A DNA stretch of 19,350 nt from positions 1 to 19,350 of the forward strand of contig CANQTJ010000010.1 of the NCBI GenBank assembly GCA_947626705.1, read 5' to 3'. The stretch is from an uncultured Clostridia bacterium (GTDB lineage Bacteria > Bacillota > Clostridia > TANB77 > CAG-508). Of the stretch, positions 15,942 to 19,350 are shown piece after piece. Position numbers and translations under genes: made by a program. The number at the start of each line of letters is the position of its first letter. Position 1 is the stretch's first letter. The notes under the pieces were generated by a model. That model was not told where the DNA came from, ran no database searches, and saw only the letters and a program-made list of their open reading frames with translations.

Positions 15942-16844
15942 ATGGGATTTTTATTAGTCTTATTAGTTATTATATTAATTATAGCATTTAAATCAATTAA
16001 AATCGTTAAACAAGCTGAAGTCTATGTAATTGAAAGATTAGGTAAGTTTTATAAAGTTGCTGATGCTGGTCTTACAATTATAATTCCATTTTTTGATCAT
16101 GTTAGAAGTGTTGTTAGTTTAAAACAACAAACAATGGATGTTCCACCTCAAGGAGTTATTACAAAAGATAATGTTACTATAACAATAGATACTGTTGTTT
16201 TCTATCAAATAACAGATCCTGCAAAAGCAGTTTATGAAATTCAAAGTTTAAAGAAAGGTATTGAATACTTAGCTATCACAACAATCCGTGATATTATTGG
16301 TAAAATGGACTTAGATGAAACTTTTAGTTCAAGAGATGGTATTAATAATCAATTAAGAGTAGTCTTAGATGAAGCTACAGATAGATGGGGTTGTAAAATA
16401 GATAGAGTTGAAATTAAAGATATTACTCCACCTGCTGATATAAGAGATGCAATGGAAAAAGAAATGAATGCAGAAAGAAATAAAAGGGCTTTAATTCTTG
16501 AATCTGAAGCTCAAAGACAATCTGCTATTATGATTGCTGAAGGTAAAAAACAAGCTGCTATTTTAGAAGCAGAAGCTGACAAAGAATCAAGAATCGCTAG
16601 AGCTGCCGGTGAAGCACAAGCTATTAGAGAAGTTGCTGATGCAAAGGCTAAGGAAATTCAATTGGTTTACGAAGCTATAAAAAGTGCAAATCCTGATGAT
16701 AAGTTAGTTCAATTAAAATCTTTGGAAGCTTTGGAAAAAGTTGCTGAAGGTGAAGCTAATAAAGTATTTATTCCTTTTGAAGCAACAAGTGCACTTTCAA
16801 GTTTAGGTGCTGTAAAAGAAGTTTTAAAAGATAATAAAAAATAA
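15942..16844 (+). CDS. SPFH/band 7 (stomatin-like) protein
   Basis: A 300-residue membrane-anchored scaffold of the stomatin/paraslipin (QmcA-like) group. A single N-terminal hydrophobic segment (2-16) leads into the SPFH domain (about 17-185: QAEVYVIERLGKFYKVADAGL, SLKQQTMDVPPQGVITKDNV, TTIRDIIGKMDLDETFSSRD, VEIKDITPPADIRDAME). A long alanine/glutamate-rich coiled coil follows (about 185-235) and drives oligomerisation, then a C-terminal region with FIPFEATSALSSLGAV. Such proteins assemble into large ring- or cage-like complexes at the membrane with their NfeD partner, encoded just upstream. AAAAGGAGG precedes the ATG. The base composition of this gene on the coding strand is more purine-rich and its codons look optimised, suggesting good expression. 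A perfect terminator follows at 16858. Confidence 0.95.
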   Translation: MGFLLVLLVIILIIAFKSIKIVKQAEVYVIERLGKFYKVADAGLTIIIPFFDHVRSVVSLKQQTMDVPPQGVITKDNVTITIDTVVFYQITDPAKAVYEIQSLKKGIEYLAITTIRDIIGKMDLDETFSSRDGINNQLRVVLDEATDRWGCKIDRVEIKDITPPADIRDAMEKEMNAERNKRALILESEAQRQSAIMIAEGKKQAAILEAEADKESRIARAAGEAQAIREVADAKAKEIQLVYEAIKSANPDDKLVQLKSLEALEKVAEGEANKVFIPFEATSALSSLGAVKEVLKDNKK

Positions 16845-16857
16845 ATTTTAAATAACA

Positions 16858-16898
16858 AAAATTAAGCATATCGAAATTTTAATGATATGCTTAATTTT
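16858..16898. terminator. Strong bidirectional intrinsic terminator
   Basis: AAAATTAAGCATATC (16858-16872) and GATATGCTTAATTTT (16884-16898) are perfectly complementary over 15 bases with an 11-base loop. The stem's A-rich and T-rich edges provide U tails for transcripts from either side. It lies 14 bases after the SPFH stop and between convergent genes. The 132 bases from here to the GLUG gene stop hold nothing recognisable. Confidence 0.85.
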
Positions 16899-17030
16899 AA
16901 TTTTTAAATAGCTCATTTTCTCTGTCAATTGTGCTATTGATATTACTAATAATATTAGAAATATTACTATATATAGAAAATTACTAATGGTAGTTCCAAA
17001 AAAATTCTACATTATTTTTTTCTGCTAAAT

Positions 17031-19350
17031 TTATGGTTTATTATTTATTAAGTATGGAAGTGTTCCATTTTCTTGTGTCCAAATTCCATTTCCATTTCCT
17101 TTGCTTAATAATTCTAATAAACTCAATAATGTTGTACTTCCTTTGGTTCCATTCTTCATTTCTGCTATTGTATATTCTTCATATAAATTACAAGTCCATC
17201 CAGTGTTACAAATTCCAAACGTAGTTCCTTTTATCCAAGCAAGATTAGTGGTCGTTACAGTCCCACTACTATTACCAATAAAATTTCCTACTTTTCTATT
17301 TCCATCAATCTGTTCAGTAGCATTATAACAATTATATAAATAAGTAATACTTTGTGCAATTCCTATAATTCCTCCTACATAGTTATTACCAGAAACTTTT
17401 CCAGTATTATATACATTTTCTATTACTACAGAACCATCCTTACCAGAACTAGAACCACACCCTCCTACAATTCCTCCTACATTGCTTAGGGTAATCTCAC
17501 CTGTATATAATTTTGAAGTAATTATACCAGTATTAAAGCACTGCTTAATATTAGACTTTAGGCTCCAGCCTACGATTCCACCCATACTCTCTGCAGAATC
17601 ATCTGAATCTCCCTGTCCTCCATAATATACTTTTCCATTATTTTTCGATTTTAAAATATCTGTATTTTTTATACAGCCAGCTATTCCACCTGTTATAAGA
17701 TTATCTAATACTTTATTACTTCCTATATTAGCATCAGTTCCATTAGTACAATTATCTATATTAGTATCATTTGCTTTTCCAACTATTCCACCTACAATTC
17801 CAAATTTGTAACCGCTCTCTGACCAATAAAATTCATTTTGTGTTCCACAACATGTTACATCCCCTTGGTTCATACAATCATAAATTTTCGAATCAGCTTC
17901 CGAAAAACCGCATATACCTCCTACCTGCGTATATCCTTTTATGCTTCCATAGTTAACACAATCTCTAATTGTAGAAGTTTCACTTTTTCCTACAATTCCA
18001 CCATGTACTGAAAAACTTTCATTTGTAATATTGCTAGTATTTATACAACTTTCTATATATCCATTTTTTATAAGTCCTGTAATTCCTCCTACATCAAGAC
18101 ATTGTGCATCTAATATTCCTGATATAGTTAAATTTTTTATTATTCCATCACTTACACCTCCGAACAATCCGCTACTTTTATATATTTCATTTTTACTTAA
18201 TGATTTTATTGTTATTGTATGATTATTTCCTTCAAATGTTCCTGAAAAACATTTAACATTTTCCCAACCACTAATACCATTCCAATATCCTATTGGTATC
18301 CAATTTTCATTTGTTGTTATATCGTCTATTAAATATATTGTTTTATCTTGAAAGCTATTATTTTTTGTATTTACTTGCGTTGCAAAATTTTGCAAATCTA
18401 TTAATGTTTTTATTGTGTCTACATTTTGGGGATTTACTTCATTTGTATCTGCACTTGTTTCCTCTACTATTATTTTTGCTATATAGCTATTTTCTCCATA
18501 AAATGGCACACTTTTTACCTGATACGTCGCTTCTATATTCTCTGTTTTTTCTACTTGATTTATATGAATTTGTTCCCTCCCTATTTCTCCAATTTTATTA
18601 TGTCCTTCATATATTTCTATTTTTTCTACTTTTGTATCTTTTACTTGTCCTGTTATTGTTAATAATACTTCCCCTTCTATTACTTTTCCCGCTTGTAATA
18701 TACCACTTATTTTTGACATTTCTAATATTACTAATTTTTCGCTTGTTACTGTTTTTCCATTTTTTCCAACTACTTTTATCTGATATGTCCCATTTCCATT
18801 TATTATAAATTCATCTGTTATATTATTTCCATTTATATCTTTTTCTTCTATTTTTACTCCATTTTTTATTAACACTAATTTGTCTAATCCTAATTTGTCT
18901 TCTGTTTTTGTCTGTATTTTTATTCGTATTTCTTCATTAATTGTATATTTATTAATATTTACAATCTCTGGTAATATTCCATTTGCTTCTCCTTGATATT
19001 TTATCTCTAATTCTTCTGTTACTAAAAATTCGTATCCTTCTACCTCTACTGTATATGGTGGGCCTTCATATGGATCATCTGGTTCTATGCTTTCTAACCC
19101 TTCTACTCGATTCAATATTGAATATAATGTTTCTTTCTTCATATTTGATTCATAGTCATATACTGCACTTTGTAGTCTTTCTCTTATTTCTTCTATTTTA
19201 TATTGTTCTACTGCTTTTTGTGCTTCTCTTAATATTCCATCTTCTCCGTAATATTAAATTTATGGTTGTCCCCGCTAATATTAATAAAATTATTATGTTT
19301 AGTATGTTATCGATGGTTAGGCTGTATATAAATTTAGACTGGAATATATT
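17031..19350 (-). CDS. Large GLUG-repeat surface protein with pilin-like anchor, 5' partial and frameshifted
   Basis: The open frame from 19142 gives 703 residues. The same frame is open back to 19253 (YYGEDGILREAQ, then KAVEQYKIEEIRERL), and no ribosome binding site precedes the ATG at 19142, so that ATG is internal. One base off, the frame to the window edge encodes IIILLILAGTTINLI, the end of a pilin-like membrane helix. The gene therefore starts beyond the edge and carries an extra base near 19251-19254. Numbered from 19142: Ig-like beta domains (about 50-230), a DLQNFA...FSGTFEGNNHTI lead-in (about 240-325), then seven or so GLUG repeats (about 325-640) with GGIVG and D-C-x-N-x-G patterns, a predicted beta-helix. 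No sortase or choline-binding motif is visible, so anchoring is probably N-terminal. The likely role is adhesion or surface display, by family only. It converges on the SPFH gene. Confidence 0.82.

Noticed and set aside
16903..16990. Minus-strand Asn/Ile-rich stretch ending ENELFKN and a stop, resembling a protein tail
   Set aside because: Only about 25 codons, no start codon after the preceding stop, and composition expected from AT-rich DNA.
18293..18808. Plus-strand open frame of 171 codons rich in Leu, Phe and Tyr
   Set aside because: It lies wholly antisense to the GLUG gene, has no ribosome binding site, and its composition is that expected from reading lysine/glutamate/asparagine codons backwards.
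1..19350. tRNA, rRNA, riboswitch, insertion sequence or phage genes
   Set aside because: No cloverleaf, T-loop, conserved riboswitch core, transposase or phage structural motif was found in the intergenic regions or open frames by eye.

Overview
The window is strongly AT-rich DNA with compact, co-oriented genes, good Shine-Dalgarno sites, sigma-A type promoters and a germination cortex-lytic enzyme (SleB). Together these point to a spore-forming low-GC Firmicute, most likely of class Clostridia. Proteins with the glycine-isoleucine-threonine-leucine pilin-like N-terminus and GLUG repeats recall uncultured gut Clostridia; that placement is inference.

Layout. Positions 1-102 hold the start of uvrA (minus strand, running off the left edge) behind its own promoter. 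Positions 103-377 hold a small plus-strand gene-like fragment that needs one base removed to read from an ATG, followed by a long inverted repeat. Then, all on the minus strand, come cca (tRNA CCA-adding enzyme with an HD domain, broken by a single-base insertion in the nucleotidyltransferase motif), pth, a coiled-coil protein built from 57-bp tandem repeats with a perfect-consensus promoter, a gene-poor AT-rich spacer, and dnaE. Next comes a tight minus-strand block read in the order pilin-like protein, murB, yvcK, glycogen debranching enzyme, holA, transglutaminase-like protein, then sleB. From 15454 a plus-strand NfeD/SPFH (stomatin-like) operon runs away from the pilin-like gene. It ends at a strong bidirectional terminator facing a large minus-strand GLUG-repeat surface protein, whose real N-terminus lies beyond the right edge and is out of frame by one base.

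How the genes fit together. DNA replication and repair are represented by dnaE, holA and uvrA, and translation housekeeping by pth and cca. Cell wall and carbon flux are represented by murB, yvcK and the debranching enzyme, spore germination by sleB, and membrane organisation by NfeD/SPFH. The order murB-yvcK-...-dnaE recalls a conserved clostridial cluster, but rapZ and whiA, which usually flank yvcK, are absent here and other genes lie in between.

Most notable for a second look: the YvcK homologue has lost the usual glycine-rich and P-P-G-D-I-R-N signatures; three separate loci are each off by a single base; the coiled-coil gene carries near-identical 57-bp repeats; a 12-bp inverted repeat could hide the sleB start site. 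I did not see a clear new multi-gene system (no CRISPR, no transposase, no phage module, no recognisable defence genes).
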